Source: Thermoactinospora rubra
GTDB lineage: Bacteria > Actinomycetota > Actinomycetes > Streptosporangiales > Streptosporangiaceae
Reading direction: 5' to 3'
Length of the DNA: 64,000 nucleotides
Assembly: GCF_002093975.1 (NCBI RefSeq)
Contig: NZ_KZ084327.1
Span: forward strand, 99,977-163,976
Shown here: positions 1 to 9,078 of the stretch, in pieces
Position numbering within the stretch: the stretch's first letter is position 1
Layout of the letters: each line of letters opens with the position of its first letter
The notes under the pieces: generated by a model
The model's database searches: none
Told to the model about the DNA's origin: nothing
Seen by the model: only the letters and a program-made list of their open reading frames with translations
Program-made: the position numbers and the translations under genes

Positions 1-362
1 CGGGCGTGCCGCTGGAGCGGGCGCTGGTGGCCACGGGGTTCGGCTACGCGGCCGGGCGGCGCGCGGTCCAGGCCGAGGTGGTCGCCCATGTGCTGCCGAG
101 GGTGCGCGACATCCGCCGCGGCGGCTCGTGCGCGGTCGACCTGTGCTCGGTGGCCTCCGGCCGGGTCGACGCCTACTACGAGCGCGGCACCAACCCGTGG
201 GACTACGGCGCGGGCGGGCTGATCGCCGCCGAGGCGGGCGCCCGGTTCGGCGGCCTGCACGGCAGGGCGGCCGGCCCGTCGATGGTGCTGTGCGCGGCTC
301 CGGGGCTGTTCGAGGAGCTGCACAACCTGCTGGCGCCGCTGGACCCCGAGCGCGACGCCTGA
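1..362 (+). CDS. Inositol monophosphatase family protein, C-terminal part
   Basis: Only the last ~119 codons are present; the start lies before the window. The visible part contains the family's second metal/substrate motif (WDYGAGGLIAAEAG, about 45 residues before the end), preceded by a GSCAVDLCSVASGRVDAYYE stretch typical of the SuhB/IMPase fold. These cytosolic enzymes remove phosphate from inositol-1-phosphate or related sugar phosphates using Mg2+. The N-terminal metal ligands cannot be seen, so substrate is unknown. A strong hairpin follows 37 bases after the stop. In mycobacteria a suhB homologue lies near the same core genes found at 31-40 kb here (family knowledge, not proof of function). 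Confidence 0.85.
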   Translation, partial: GVPLERALVATGFGYAAGRRAVQAEVVAHVLPRVRDIRRGGSCAVDLCSVASGRVDAYYERGTNPWDYGAGGLIAAEAGARFGGLHGRAAGPSMVLCAAPGLFEELHNLLAPLDPERDA

Positions 363-399
363 GGCGGGCGCACGACGCTCGGGGTGAGCGAGCGCACGA

Positions 400-435
400 G
401 GAAAGCCGCCCGCGGCGGTCCGCGGGCGGCTTTCC
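400..435. terminator. Strong perfect hairpin, probable bidirectional terminator
   Basis: A 16-bp perfect stem (400-415 pairs with 420-435) closes a 4-base loop; the arm begins GGAAAGCCGCC and the other ends GGCGGCTTTCC. It lies between the end of the phosphatase gene on the plus strand and the end of a small minus-strand gene, so it can serve both. There is no long U run, as is usual in high-GC actinomycetes. Confidence 0.8.
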
Positions 436-511
436 GTGACTTTCCTTGGCTTTCCGTGCCTTCCGGAGGGGTTCGGAAAGGGGGTGTCAGAAGGGCTTCA
501 CACGCTGCCCC

Positions 512-682
512 TCACGAGCAGCGCGACAGGGGGATGCCGTGATCGTCGGCCAGGCGGCGCAGGTCCTCGATCTCGGCGGTGAGGGTCTCGGCGAGGTAGT
601 CGTCACCGGCCGACCTCGCCTCGCGAAGGCCCTTGTATGCCTGGTCGAGGCGGTGTTCGATCGTGGTCGTGAACTCGCCCAT
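512..682 (-). CDS. Small acidic hypothetical protein (56 aa)
   Basis: A 56-residue protein that begins MGEFTTTIEH and reads as one or two amphipathic helices rich in Glu, Asp, Arg and Leu. It ends in SRCS. The start at 682 is chosen because AGAAGG lies about 5 bases upstream; a longer reading to 1057 would run backwards through the response regulator gene and is rejected. It is divergent from cutR with about 200 bp between. No family is recognised. A helical adaptor or regulatory role is possible but unsupported. Confidence 0.6.
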   Translation of the reverse strand: MGEFTTTIEHRLDQAYKGLREARSAGDDYLAETLTAEIEDLRRLADDHGIPLSRCS

Positions 683-883
683 CTCACCTTCTCTCAGGGG
701 TTCGCAAACACGGGGGTGGGTGTTCGGCTGGTCTACCCACGGGCGTGCCGTGCTGAAACATCCGAATTCGTGTGCCGTCGGTGCCGTCGGCCGCCTTCGC
801 GGCGCACGTGACCCGCGCCCATGACTTACCGTGCGCTTATCGGCGCTGCGGCGACAATGAGTAACCTGACGTGAGGAGTTGTT

Positions 884-1537
884 GTGCGGGTTTTGGTGGT
901 CGAGGACGAGCGGGTGCTCGCCGACGCGATCGCGACGGGTCTGCGCCGCGAGGCCATGGCCGTCGACGTCGCCTACGACGGCGCGGCCGCGCTGGAGAAG
1001 CTCTCTTACATCGACTACGACGTCGTCGTGCTGGACCGCGACCTGCCGGTCGTGCACGGCGACGAGGTGGCGCGCAAGATGGTCGAGCAGCGCTCGGCCA
1101 CGCGCATCCTCATGCTGACCGCCGCGGGCGACGTCGACGACAAGGTCGAGGGGCTGGGCCTGGGCGCCGACGACTACCTGGCCAAGCCGTTCGTCTTCAT
1201 CGAGCTGGTCGCGCGGGTGCGGGCGCTGGGCCGCCGCTCGGCGCCGCCGCTGCCGCCCGTGCTGGAGCGCGCGGGCATCCGGCTGGACCCCGGCAAGCGG
1301 CTGGTCGAGCGCGACGGCCGGGAGATCGTGCTCACCAAGAAGGAGTTCGCGGTCCTGGAGGAGCTGATGCGCGCCGAGGGCGCCGTCGTCAGCCAGGAGG
1401 ACCTGCTGGACAAGGCGTGGGACGAGAACATCGACCCGTTCACCAACGTGGTGCGGGTGACCATGATGACGCTGCGGAAGAAGCTGGGTGAGCCCCAGGT
1501 GATCGAGACGGTGCCCGGGGTGGGGTACAAGCTGTGA
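884..1537 (+). CDS. cutR: CutR-like OmpR-family response regulator
   Basis: A 217-residue response regulator. The receiver domain (about 1-115) has the acidic pocket VVEDE, phospho-acceptor D51 in VVVLDRDLP and conserved K101 in DDYLAKPF. The C-terminal winged helix (about 123-217) is the OmpR/PhoB type. The sequence around D51 (DRDLPVVHGDEV) closely resembles Streptomyces CutR. GTG at 884 follows GAGGAG by about 6 bases. The stop overlaps the start of the kinase gene by 4 bases (GTGA), so the two are translationally coupled. Its DNA targets cannot be read here. CutRS was first linked to copper/melanin and later to secretion stress in Streptomyces; whether that holds here is inference. Confidence 0.88.
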   Translation: MRVLVVEDERVLADAIATGLRREAMAVDVAYDGAAALEKLSYIDYDVVVLDRDLPVVHGDEVARKMVEQRSATRILMLTAAGDVDDKVEGLGLGADDYLAKPFVFIELVARVRALGRRSAPPLPPVLERAGIRLDPGKRLVERDGREIVLTKKEFAVLEELMRAEGAVVSQEDLLDKAWDENIDPFTNVVRVTMMTLRKKLGEPQVIETVPGVGYKL

Positions 1538-2829
1538 GCGAGCGGCCCACCCACCCGATGATCAGCCCGCACTCGGAGCGGGCGGCGCGCAGGGGCCAGC
1601 CCCCGCCGCCCAGCGGGCCGCCCGTGTGGGACGGGCCGCCGCCGCCCGGCGCGGCGCCCCTCGACCGCTCCCCCACGGAGTGGATCAAGGATCTGCCGGG
1701 GAAGGTCAGCATCCGCTGGCGCCTCACGCTCACCTACGGCGCGCTGTTCTTCGCGGCGGCCAGCGTGCTGCTGTTCACGATGTACATGATCGTCGGCAAC
1801 TCCATCTCCACGTCGTGGCCGCCCATCGATTTCCGCAACCTCGGCGTCGACGACCTGGAGAACGCCCGCCTGCAGGTGCAATGGCGCGCCCTGGAGAAGA
1901 TCACGATCCAGAACGCGCGTGAGGACCTGCTGCACAGCTCGATCATGGCGCTGATCGGGGTCGGCATCTTCGCGCTCATCCTCGGCTACCTCGTCGCCGA
2001 CCGCGCCCTGCGGCCCGTCGCCAAGATGACCGCCACCGCGCGCAAGCTCTCCGAGAGCACCCTCGCCCACCAGCGCATCGACCTGCAGGGCCCCCAGGAC
2101 GAGCTCAAGGAGCTGGCCGACACCTTCGACGCCATGCTCACCCGCCTCAACATCGCCTTCGACTCCCAGCGCCGCTTCGTCGACAACGCCTCCCACGAGC
2201 TGCGCACCCCGCTGACCATCAACAGGACGGTCCTGGAGATCGCCCTGTCGGACCCCCAGGCGTCGGAGGACCTCAAGGCGCTGGGCCGTACCCTCCTGGA
2301 GGTCAACGCCCGCAACGAGAAGCTCATCGAGGGCCTGCTGCTGCTGGCCAGGAGCGAGCGGGAGCTGGCCGTGCGCAAGCCCGTGGACGTCATGGACGTG
2401 ACACGGACCGCCGTGGAGCAGCTGGCCCCCTTCGCCGAGGAGCACGGGGTGACCGTGACGACCGACCTCGCGCCCGCCCCCGCGCAGGGCGACCCCGTGC
2501 TGCTGGAGCGTTCCGTCGCCAACCTGGTGGAGAACGCCATCAAGTACAACCTTCCCGAAGCCGGAAAAGTCTGGGTCAGGACGGGAATGTCGGAGGGGGC
2601 GCTGGTTGTTCAGGTGGCCAACACCGGGCCACATGTCCCGGCGTACGAGGTCAACAGCCTGTTCGAGCCGTTCCGGAGGCTCCACGCCGACCGCGTGGAC
2701 TCCGCCAAGGGCGCGGGTCTCGGGCTGTCGATCGTCCGAGCGGTGGTGCAGGCCCATCACGGCAACGTGACGGCCGTGCCGCGCGAGGGGGGCGGACTCG
2801 TCGTCACCATTCGACTGCCTGGTCGCTGA
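1534..2829 (+). CDS. cutS: CutS-like sensor histidine kinase
   Basis: A 431-residue membrane kinase partnered with the upstream regulator. The order is a Pro-rich cytosolic N-terminus (1-60), TM1 about 68-90, an extracytoplasmic loop of ~45 residues, TM2 about 135-155, HAMP (about 156-208), a dimerisation/phosphoacceptor helix with H221 in NASHELRTPL, and a HATPase domain with N-box LVENAIKYN (331-339) and G-box GAGLGLSIV (393-401). All catalytic boxes are intact, so it should autophosphorylate H221 and pass phosphate to D51 of the regulator. The short outer loop suggests the signal is sensed in or near the membrane. The N-terminal Pro-rich tail is longer than usual. Confidence 0.88.
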   Translation: MSERPTHPMISPHSERAARRGQPPPPSGPPVWDGPPPPGAAPLDRSPTEWIKDLPGKVSIRWRLTLTYGALFFAAASVLLFTMYMIVGNSISTSWPPIDFRNLGVDDLENARLQVQWRALEKITIQNAREDLLHSSIMALIGVGIFALILGYLVADRALRPVAKMTATARKLSESTLAHQRIDLQGPQDELKELADTFDAMLTRLNIAFDSQRRFVDNASHELRTPLTINRTVLEIALSDPQASEDLKALGRTLLEVNARNEKLIEGLLLLARSERELAVRKPVDVMDVTRTAVEQLAPFAEEHGVTVTTDLAPAPAQGDPVLLERSVANLVENAIKYNLPEAGKVWVRTGMSEGALVVQVANTGPHVPAYEVNSLFEPFRRLHADRVDSAKGAGLGLSIVRAVVQAHHGNVTAVPREGGGLVVTIRLPGR

Positions 2830-3111
2830 TCCGGCGTGTTGATCGGGCGCGGAAGTCTCACCGTCGCCGTACATGTGGTTGGATGTGCCGTCGAACACGG
2901 TGGTGCATGACGCCAAAGCTGTGGTTTTCGCCATATTTGGCTAACCAACGCTTCCGGCAGAAGGCCCTGGCGTGTAGGGAGGTTCGGCGACCGTCCCGGC
3001 GGGGTACCGATTGCAGAATCTCCCAGACGGAACGGGCACAAGAAAGGCCTCTCGGACGTTACACGACGCGCGAACGGCGCGCAGACATATGAGGGGGATG
3101 GAGTAAGCACG

Positions 3112-3411
3112 ATGGCAACCGACTACGACAGCCCGCGCAAGACGGACGACGACCTGGGGGAGGACTCTCTCCAGGAGCTCCAGGCGCGGCGCACCGACAA
3201 GTCCTCCGGCAGCATCGACATCGACGAGACCGACCTGGCCGAGTCGCTGGAGCTGCCCGGCGCCGACCTGTCCAACGAGGAGCTCTCGCTGCGGGTCATC
3301 CCGCGGCAGGCCGACGAGTTCACCTGCTCGCGGTGCTTCCTGGTGCACCACCGCAGCCAGCTGGCCTCCGACAAGAACGGCCAGCAGGTCTGCCGGGAGT
3401 GCGCCGCCTGA
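3112..3411 (+). CDS. DUF4193 zinc-ribbon-like protein
   Basis: A 99-residue acidic protein of the DUF4193 family, which is confined to Actinobacteria. The C-terminus has two CxxC pairs (C72/C75 and C94/C97) expected to hold one zinc. The N-terminal 60 residues are rich in Asp, Glu and Ser and likely disordered. GGAG about 8 bases before the ATG supports the start. The 282-bp region upstream has no gene and must hold its promoter; a CATATG at about 3087 could be part of a -10 but I cannot fix it. Function is unknown. Mycobacterial homologues sit near dut and suhB, so the gene belongs to a conserved core neighbourhood. Confidence 0.85.
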   Translation: MATDYDSPRKTDDDLGEDSLQELQARRTDKSSGSIDIDETDLAESLELPGADLSNEELSLRVIPRQADEFTCSRCFLVHHRSQLASDKNGQQVCRECAA

Positions 3412-3460
3412 CCGAGGGGTCCAAGTCTGGCGACCGCCGCACGAACGGAGGTTTCGCGTC

Positions 3461-4279
3461 GTGTCCACGGAGAAAGACCACCAAGGCTCCACGGAGAAAG
3501 ACCGCCGAGGCAGGGAGGAGATCGCCGACCCCGGTAACGAGGTCGGCGAACTCGTCGGCAGGCTCACCCGCCCCGACGACCTGAAGCCGGCCGAGCGGCG
3601 CAGGCTGCTCGGCCGGCTTGCCGCGAGCCTGTCCGGCGGCGCCAAGCGCGCGCGTGCGAGCGGTGTCGGGCGCGGGCGCTGGCTGGCCGACGTCTTCCTC
3701 AGCATCGCGCCGCGCATTCCCATCAGAGATCTCCAGACCCTCTCCGCGCACCATCACGGGCTGACCGGCGAGGCCCTCGCCGACGACCTGGTCCGCACCG
3801 CCATGAAGGCGACGATGACCGTCGGCGCCGTCGGCGGCGCCCTGGCCGCCGCCGAGTTCGCCGCCCCGCCGCTGCTGCTGTCCGCCCCCGCCCAGCTGGT
3901 CGCCGAGACGATCGTGGTGGCCGCCATCGAGGTCAAGCTGCTGGCCGAGCTGCACGAGGTGTACGGCGTGCGCATCGACGGCTCCGGCGCCCAGCGCGCG
4001 GCCGCCTTCACCGCCGCCTGGGCCCGGCAGCGCGGCATCGACCCCCTGGCCCCCGCCGGCGTCACCCTCGCCCTCGGCGCCGCCACCAAGACGGCGCTGC
4101 GCAGGCGGCTCATGCGCCTGCTCGGCCGCCACCTGACCACGCTCGGCCCGTTCCTCACCGGCGCGGTCGCGGGCGGGGCGCTCAACCGCATCGCGACCAA
4201 GAAGCTGGCCGACGCGATCCGCGCGGACCTGCGCGGCAAGCTCCCGCCCGCGCCGGATCGCCGGCAGGTCGGCGCGTGA
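3461..4279 (+). CDS. Conserved actinobacterial membrane-associated protein, function unknown
   Basis: A 272-residue protein. The first 15 residues contain STEKD twice, apparently a short duplication. A central Ala/Gly/Val-rich stretch (about 115-160) and a second near 190-245 look like membrane-inserted or membrane-leaning helices, and the ends are strongly basic. GTG at 3461 follows GGAGG by about 9 bases. It lies 49 bases after the DUF4193 gene on the same strand and may be co-transcribed. I recognise no catalytic motif and no named domain; a loose resemblance to EcsC-type helical proteins is possible but not shown. Confidence 0.7.
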   Translation: MSTEKDHQGSTEKDRRGREEIADPGNEVGELVGRLTRPDDLKPAERRRLLGRLAASLSGGAKRARASGVGRGRWLADVFLSIAPRIPIRDLQTLSAHHHGLTGEALADDLVRTAMKATMTVGAVGGALAAAEFAAPPLLLSAPAQLVAETIVVAAIEVKLLAELHEVYGVRIDGSGAQRAAAFTAAWARQRGIDPLAPAGVTLALGAATKTALRRRLMRLLGRHLTTLGPFLTGAVAGGALNRIATKKLADAIRADLRGKLPPAPDRRQVGA

Positions 4280-4386
4280 ACCCCGCGCCGGATCTCCTCG
4301 CCTGAACGTCATCGCCGCCGTCCCGGCCGGGTCCGCTCGTTTTCGCCGCGCGGCGGCCCGGCCCGGACGACTCGGGACCTGCTCGT

Positions 4387-4878
4387 CTAGCGCTCGATGC
4401 CGGCTTTGTTCTCCGCGTATGGGTTGCTCCAGATCTTAATGAGGAAGTTGGGGCTGGCAGGTATGCCGGCGTACATATAGATATGGTCGATGACCCTGCC
4501 GTCGTTGGAGGAGTTGACCCACGCACGGTGGCAGACCCAGCCGCCGCCGGCGTAGGCCGAATGGGTCCATCTCCGGGTCCGGTGGATGTCCGACGTGCCG
4601 TCGGGGTTGTCGTAGAAGTAGATGAAGTAGAAGTATGGATCCTGCCCGTCCGCCTCGTAGTCGTCGATGCCGATGTGCGCGGTATATGTGGTGGCGCCGG
4701 TGAATCGGAGATAGCCCTTGTAGCGGGCGAAGGTCGTCCAGTCGTGGCGCGGGCTCTCGTCGACGTTGCTGTTACGCGGAGGGCACGAGCCCGCGGACGC
4801 CGACGCGGTCCCGGGTGCCGATCCGGTCAGCAGCGCGGCCCCCATGACGACGGCGAGGACCCCCGTGAGAATCCGCAT
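4387..4878 (-). CDS. Small secreted protein, SARP-box controlled
   Basis: A 163-residue exported protein. It has a Sec signal peptide (basic MRI start, hydrophobic core to about residue 20, likely cleavage after the Ala/Ser run near 28). The mature part (about 135 residues) is rich in Tyr, Trp, Asp and Asn with two cysteines (C32 and the one in GGWVCHRAW), so one disulfide is plausible. The Tyr/Trp-rich pattern suggests a beta-sandwich, but no family is recognised. Codons such as TAT and ATA are commoner than in neighbours, hinting at acquisition. A GTCATAG repeat pair lies 54 bases upstream of the ATG, the same layout as in front of the MFS exporter gene, so it is probably activated by the adjacent SARP. 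Confidence 0.75.
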   Translation of the reverse strand: MRILTGVLAVVMGAALLTGSAPGTASASAGSCPPRNSNVDESPRHDWTTFARYKGYLRFTGATTYTAHIGIDDYEADGQDPYFYFIYFYDNPDGTSDIHRTRRWTHSAYAGGGWVCHRAWVNSSNDGRVIDHIYMYAGIPASPNFLIKIWSNPYAENKAGIER

Positions 4879-4932
4879 GTCTCTCCCCCTTCTCGGTGGC
4901 GGATCTTGCCCGATCCAGGGTCGCCCAGCGCC

Positions 4933-4950
4933 GTCATAGCGGTGTCATAG
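4933..4950 (-). promoter_or_regulatory. SARP-type box: GTCATAG direct repeat, 11-bp period
   Basis: GTCATAG occurs at 4933-4939 and again at 4944-4950, separated by 4 bases, giving an exact 11-bp period. SARP activators bind heptamer direct repeats spaced 11 bp, just upstream of the -10 element. Read toward the secreted-protein gene, the repeat is CTATGAC twice, followed by GCG, then GGGCGA and CTG at the same offsets as in the 10461 site. It overlaps the stop codon of the DUF5937 regulator gene. Confidence 0.65.
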
Positions 4951-5976
4951 CCCGCGTGGGCGCCGGTCTCCGGCGGGTGTGCCGTCCGTAGTGCCCGCCA
5001 GCAGGGCCGCGCCCAAGGGGGTGATGGTGTGCATGACGTGGGCGCCCATCCTGCGGCTGACGATCAGGCCCGCCTCGCGCAGCACCTGGATGTGCTGGCT
5101 CACGCCGGAGGCGTGGATCCCCTGGCGCCGGGCCAGTTCGCCGGTCGTGGCCCCCTCGACGGTGGCACGGAGGATGGCGGCGCGGGTGGGTCCGAGCAAC
5201 CGGGCGACGGGGGCGGGGGAAGCCGGGGCCTGTTTCGGTACGGCCAGCGGGCGATCCCGCCGGATCGGGTAGACCAGCACCTGCGGCAGCTCGGGATCCG
5301 CCAGCGGCACGGGCGCCCCCACGCAGAAGTAGGAAGGGATCAGCACCAGCCCCCGCCCGCCGAGATGCACGTCCCGGTCCACCGGATGGTCCATCGACAG
5401 CACGGGCGGCTCCCAGCGCATGATCGGCCGGAAGGCGGCCAGCATGCCGTCGGCCCCGCCCTCCAGGAACGCGCGTCCGCGTACCGCCCGGTCGGCGTCC
5501 ACCATGCCCTGGATGTCGGACCAGTACGGTGCGATGACCGTGCCGAAGTAGGTCAGCAGCCCGTTCCGCAGATCGTGGAAGGCGTCGCGGCGCCCGTCGG
5601 CCAGTCCCCAGGCCCATGACGGCGTGCCCGTCCTGGCCGCCAGCTTGTCCAGCTCCCGGCGGAGCAGCCGCCGCGGCGTACTCAGCACGGCCTCCACACC
5701 CGCCTCCAGCCCGGCGGTGCCGTCGGGAGGGGTGAGGAAGTCGGGAAAGTAGGAGGAGGCGCTGGGGAAGAGCGGCGCCAGAACCCGCCGCACCGTGGCC
5801 GTATTGCCCGTCCTGGCCAGGTCGTGCCGGGTACGGCTGCGCCAGGCGGCGAACGCGCTCCCGCCCCTGCGCCCCGCCAGGCGGTACATGCTCAGCGCGA
5901 TCTCCCACAGGGGATCCGCCGTCTTGGCGATCCGCGTCCGGGCAAGGTCCTCGCTCGTGAAATGGATGCGCAACAT
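4945..5976 (-). CDS. DUF5937 / ArsR-type winged-helix regulator
   Basis: A 343-residue protein. The N-terminal ~240 residues match the DUF5937-type domain (MLRIHFTSEDLARTRIA start, WEIALSMYRL). The C-terminal part is an ArsR-like winged helix around residues 262-325 (GPTRAAILRAT, TGELARRQGIHASGVSQHIQVLREAGLI). No metal-binding cysteine motif of classical ArsR is seen, so the ligand is unlikely to be a metal. It is divergent from the SARP gene with a shared 115-bp promoter region, and is probably its partner regulator. Start at ATG 5976 is the family-typical one; the RBS is weak (GCGAAG). Confidence 0.8.
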   Translation of the reverse strand: MLRIHFTSEDLARTRIAKTADPLWEIALSMYRLAGRRGGSAFAAWRSRTRHDLARTGNTATVRRVLAPLFPSASSYFPDFLTPPDGTAGLEAGVEAVLSTPRRLLRRELDKLAARTGTPSWAWGLADGRRDAFHDLRNGLLTYFGTVIAPYWSDIQGMVDADRAVRGRAFLEGGADGMLAAFRPIMRWEPPVLSMDHPVDRDVHLGGRGLVLIPSYFCVGAPVPLADPELPQVLVYPIRRDRPLAVPKQAPASPAPVARLLGPTRAAILRATVEGATTGELARRQGIHASGVSQHIQVLREAGLIVSRRMGAHVMHTITPLGAALLAGTTDGTPAGDRRPRGL

Positions 5977-6091
5977 ACGACTTCGCTGCTTGCGTTGGGG
6001 ATTTCAGCCAGGACTGCAGAGTGTGGACACCCCGTCACCCCCGTGGCCACGATTATCGGCAAACGGGGTGAAAGACGTAAAGGGCGACCAC

Positions 6092-9076
6092 ATGGCCGTG
6101 CGGTTCCACGTTCTCGGACGGATCGAGGTCACGGTGCACGGGAAGGTGGTGGACCTGGGGCTTCGCCAGCGTGAGTCGCTCGCGCTGATGCTGCTTCGCG
6201 CCAACCGCACGGTCACCGTGGACCAGCTGGTCGAGGTGTCCTTCGCCGGTCCGGTGCCCGAGTCGGCCCGGCGGCAGGTCCGCAACACCGTGGGACGGCT
6301 GCGCAGGACGCTGGCCGCGGCCGGCTGCCCCGGCGTGATCAGGACCAGGCCCGGCGGCTACCTGCTCGAGGCCGGCCCGGACACCCTCGACCTGCTCGAG
6401 TACGCCGGCCACGTCGAGGCGGGCCGCCGCGCCGCCGCCGAGGGCAGGCACGCGGAGGCCGTCGTGTCGCTGCGGCTCGGGCTGGCGCTGTGGCGGGGCC
6501 CCCTTCTGTCCGACATCGACGCCAGCGTCCTGGACGCGGAGAAGGCCGGCATGGAGGAGGCCCGCCTGGCCGCGCTGGAGGAATGCCTTGAGCTGGAGTT
6601 ATGGCTCGGCCGGCACCGGGAGCTCCTGCCGGAGCTGGCCACGCTCACCGCGGAGCACCCGCTGCGCGAGCGGATGTGGGAGCTGCGGATGCTGGCCCTC
6701 CACCGGTGCGGCGCCAAGGCCGACGCGCTGGCACTCTACCGGACCGCGCGCCAGACCTTCGTGGCGGAGCTCGGGCTGGAGCCGGCGCCGCGACTGGCCA
6801 GGCTGGAGCAGGCCATTCTCGCCGGGGATCCCGCACTGGACCTCGATCGGGGGATCGACAGGCGGCCCCGCCCGGGCCAGCTGCCCCCGGACGTGCCGGA
6901 CTTCACCGGACGGGAACGGGCGACGGCGAAGCTGGAGGCGGCGCTGCGGCCCGAAGCCGGCCGCGCGACGGCCGTGCTGGTCGTCACGGGTAAGGCGGGG
7001 GTGGGCAAGACGGCACTCGCCCTGCACGTCGGGCACCGTGTGCGAGCACGGTTCCCGGACGGGCAGCTGTTCGCCCGGCTCCGTGCCGTGCAGGACCGGC
7101 GCGTGACGCCCGGCGAAGTGCTCGCCCAGTTCCTGTGCGCGCTGGGTCAGCCGGTGCACGACCTTCCCGCCGGCGTGGCCGAGCGCGCGGCCAGGTTCAG
7201 GGATCTCCTGTCGGGGCGGCGCGTCCTGGTCGTGCTGGACGACGCCGTCGACGAGGCGCAGGTGCGTCCCCTGCTCCCGGGCAGCGCGGGCTGCGCCGTA
7301 CTGATCACCAGCAGGTCGAGACTGTGCGCTCTGCCCAGCACCGTCCGCATGGAGCTGGGAGAGCTGACGCCGGCCCAGTCGCTGCGGTTCCTCGCCAAGG
7401 TCGCCGGGGCGCACCGGCTGCGGGCCGAGCCCGAGGCCGCGGACGAGCTCGTACGGCTCTGCGGGAACCTGCCCCTGGCGCTCCGGATCGCCGGCGCCCG
7501 GCTCGCCGGCCGGCCGCACTGGCGGGTCGGCCACATGGCCGAGCGGCTCAGGGACGAGCGGCGGCGGCTCGACGAGCTCGCGCACGGCGATCTGGAGGTC
7601 CGCAGCAGCATCGCGCTGTCGGCCAAGGGGCTCACCCCGGCCGCGCTCCGGCTGCTGTCGGCCCTCGCGCTGATCGACGCCCCCGAGCTCCCCGGCTGGG
7701 CCGCGCTCGCCGCGAACGGGTCCCCCGACCTCGTCGACAGCCTGGTCGACGCCCAGCTCCTCCAGGTCGCCGGGCCCATGCGGTACCGCTTCCACGACCT
7801 CGTCCGCCTCTACGCCCGCGAGCTCCCCGGAGCCGGCCGGGAGGAGGTCACCCGCGTGCTGAGCGGCTGGCTGGCGCTGGTCGAGCGGGCGCACCGGGTG
7901 GTGTACGGCGGAGACTACGCGGTCCTGCACGGCACGGCCGCCCGCTGGCAGCCGCCGGGCCTGGACATCGTCGACACCGACCCTCTCACCTGGTACGAGA
8001 CCGAGCGCCCGAACATCGTCGCCGCCGTCCGCCAGGCCGCCGCGCTCGGCCTCGACGAGCTGTGCTGGGACCTGGCCGTCAGCGCGGTGGCGCTGTTCCA
8101 GACCCGCGGGCACTACGACGACTGGGAGGAGACGCATCGGGTCGCGCTCGCCGCCACCCGCGCGGCCGCCAACACCCGCGGCTGCGCCGCCCTGCTCACC
8201 GGGATCGCGCTGCTGGAGGCCTACCGCCACCGCTACGAGCCGGCCGCCGTGGCCGTCGGCGAGGCCCTGGAGCTCTTCGAACGCTGCGGCGACCGGCACG
8301 GCTGGGGGCTGGCGAGCGCGGTGGCCGCGTTCACGGCGGGCATGACAGGCCTGTACGGGGAGGCGGTCGAGCGGTGCGAGCGCGCCCTCCAGGCGGTCCG
8401 CCAGGCCGGCGACGCGGGCGCGGAGATCCTCGTGCTGCGCCTGCTCGGCCAGCTCTTGCTGGACGTCGGTCATCTCGACTGCGCCCGCCCGTACCTGACC
8501 AAGGCCTTCGCGGCGAGCCAGGCGGTCGACCCGCGCATCCACCCGGAGGTCGTCTACCGGATCGGGGAGCTGCTTCTCGCCTCTGGGCGGCTGGAGGAGG
8601 CGGAGAAGGCGTTCACCGACCTGCTGTCCACCGTCACCGGCCTCGGCGACCAGCGGGGCGAGGCCTTCGCGCGCTACGGCCTGGGCTGCCTGCACATCGA
8701 GCGGGACCGCCTCGCCGCGGGCGAGGAGTGCCTCCACCAGGCGATCGAGCTCGCCGGCGCCGTGGACGAGCCCCTGGTGGCGGCCAAGGCGTGGCTGGCG
8801 CTGGGCGCGGCCAGCAGGCTGCGCCGCGACCACGACACGGCGCTGCGCCGGCTCGGCCAGGCCGAGCGGTTCGCCCGGGCCATCGACTCGCCGATCTGGC
8901 AGGCTCGCGTCCTGCACCAGGTGGCCGAGGTGCACAGCGAGCGCGGCTGCGAGCGGGCCGCCGCCGCGGCCCGTGCCCGGGTACGCGACCTCGTCGCCGC
9001 CATCGCCGCCGTGGACCCCGACATCGAAGCCGGGATCCCCGCCCGGCGGGCCCATCGGACGCGCCGGGCGGGCTGA
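6092..9076 (+). CDS. AfsR/SARP-family transcriptional activator with NB-ARC and TPR domains
   Basis: A 994-residue regulator in the AfsR layout. It has an OmpR-like winged helix (about 1-95), BTAD bacterial activator domain (about 96-240), an NB-ARC STAND ATPase with Walker A G300-T307 (GKAGVGKT) and Walker B RVLVVLDD, and a long TPR region (about 640-960). Such proteins activate secondary-metabolite or peptide genes by binding 11-bp-period direct repeats next to RNA polymerase. The ATG at 6092 is preferred because MAVRFHVLGRIEV is the usual start of the domain; an upstream reading overlaps the divergent regulator. Matching repeat pairs occur before two neighbouring minus-strand genes. It converges with the peptide gene at 9105, leaving only 28 bases. 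Confidence 0.88.
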   Translation: MAVRFHVLGRIEVTVHGKVVDLGLRQRESLALMLLRANRTVTVDQLVEVSFAGPVPESARRQVRNTVGRLRRTLAAAGCPGVIRTRPGGYLLEAGPDTLDLLEYAGHVEAGRRAAAEGRHAEAVVSLRLGLALWRGPLLSDIDASVLDAEKAGMEEARLAALEECLELELWLGRHRELLPELATLTAEHPLRERMWELRMLALHRCGAKADALALYRTARQTFVAELGLEPAPRLARLEQAILAGDPALDLDRGIDRRPRPGQLPPDVPDFTGRERATAKLEAALRPEAGRATAVLVVTGKAGVGKTALALHVGHRVRARFPDGQLFARLRAVQDRRVTPGEVLAQFLCALGQPVHDLPAGVAERAARFRDLLSGRRVLVVLDDAVDEAQVRPLLPGSAGCAVLITSRSRLCALPSTVRMELGELTPAQSLRFLAKVAGAHRLRAEPEAADELVRLCGNLPLALRIAGARLAGRPHWRVGHMAERLRDERRRLDELAHGDLEVRSSIALSAKGLTPAALRLLSALALIDAPELPGWAALAANGSPDLVDSLVDAQLLQVAGPMRYRFHDLVRLYARELPGAGREEVTRVLSGWLALVERAHRVVYGGDYAVLHGTAARWQPPGLDIVDTDPLTWYETERPNIVAAVRQAAALGLDELCWDLAVSAVALFQTRGHYDDWEETHRVALAATRAAANTRGCAALLTGIALLEAYRHRYEPAAVAVGEALELFERCGDRHGWGLASAVAAFTAGMTGLYGEAVERCERALQAVRQAGDAGAEILVLRLLGQLLLDVGHLDCARPYLTKAFAASQAVDPRIHPEVVYRIGELLLASGRLEEAEKAFTDLLSTVTGLGDQRGEAFARYGLGCLHIERDRLAAGEECLHQAIELAGAVDEPLVAAKAWLALGAASRLRRDHDTALRRLGQAERFARAIDSPIWQARVLHQVAEVHSERGCERAAAAARARVRDLVAAIAAVDPDIEAGIPARRAHRTRRAG

Positions 9077-9078
9077 GC

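Noticed and set aside
1174..2934. 586-codon minus-strand reading opposite the two-component genes
   Set aside because: Low-complexity Gly/Gln/Val/Arg shadow of cutR/cutS without RBS or recognisable domain.
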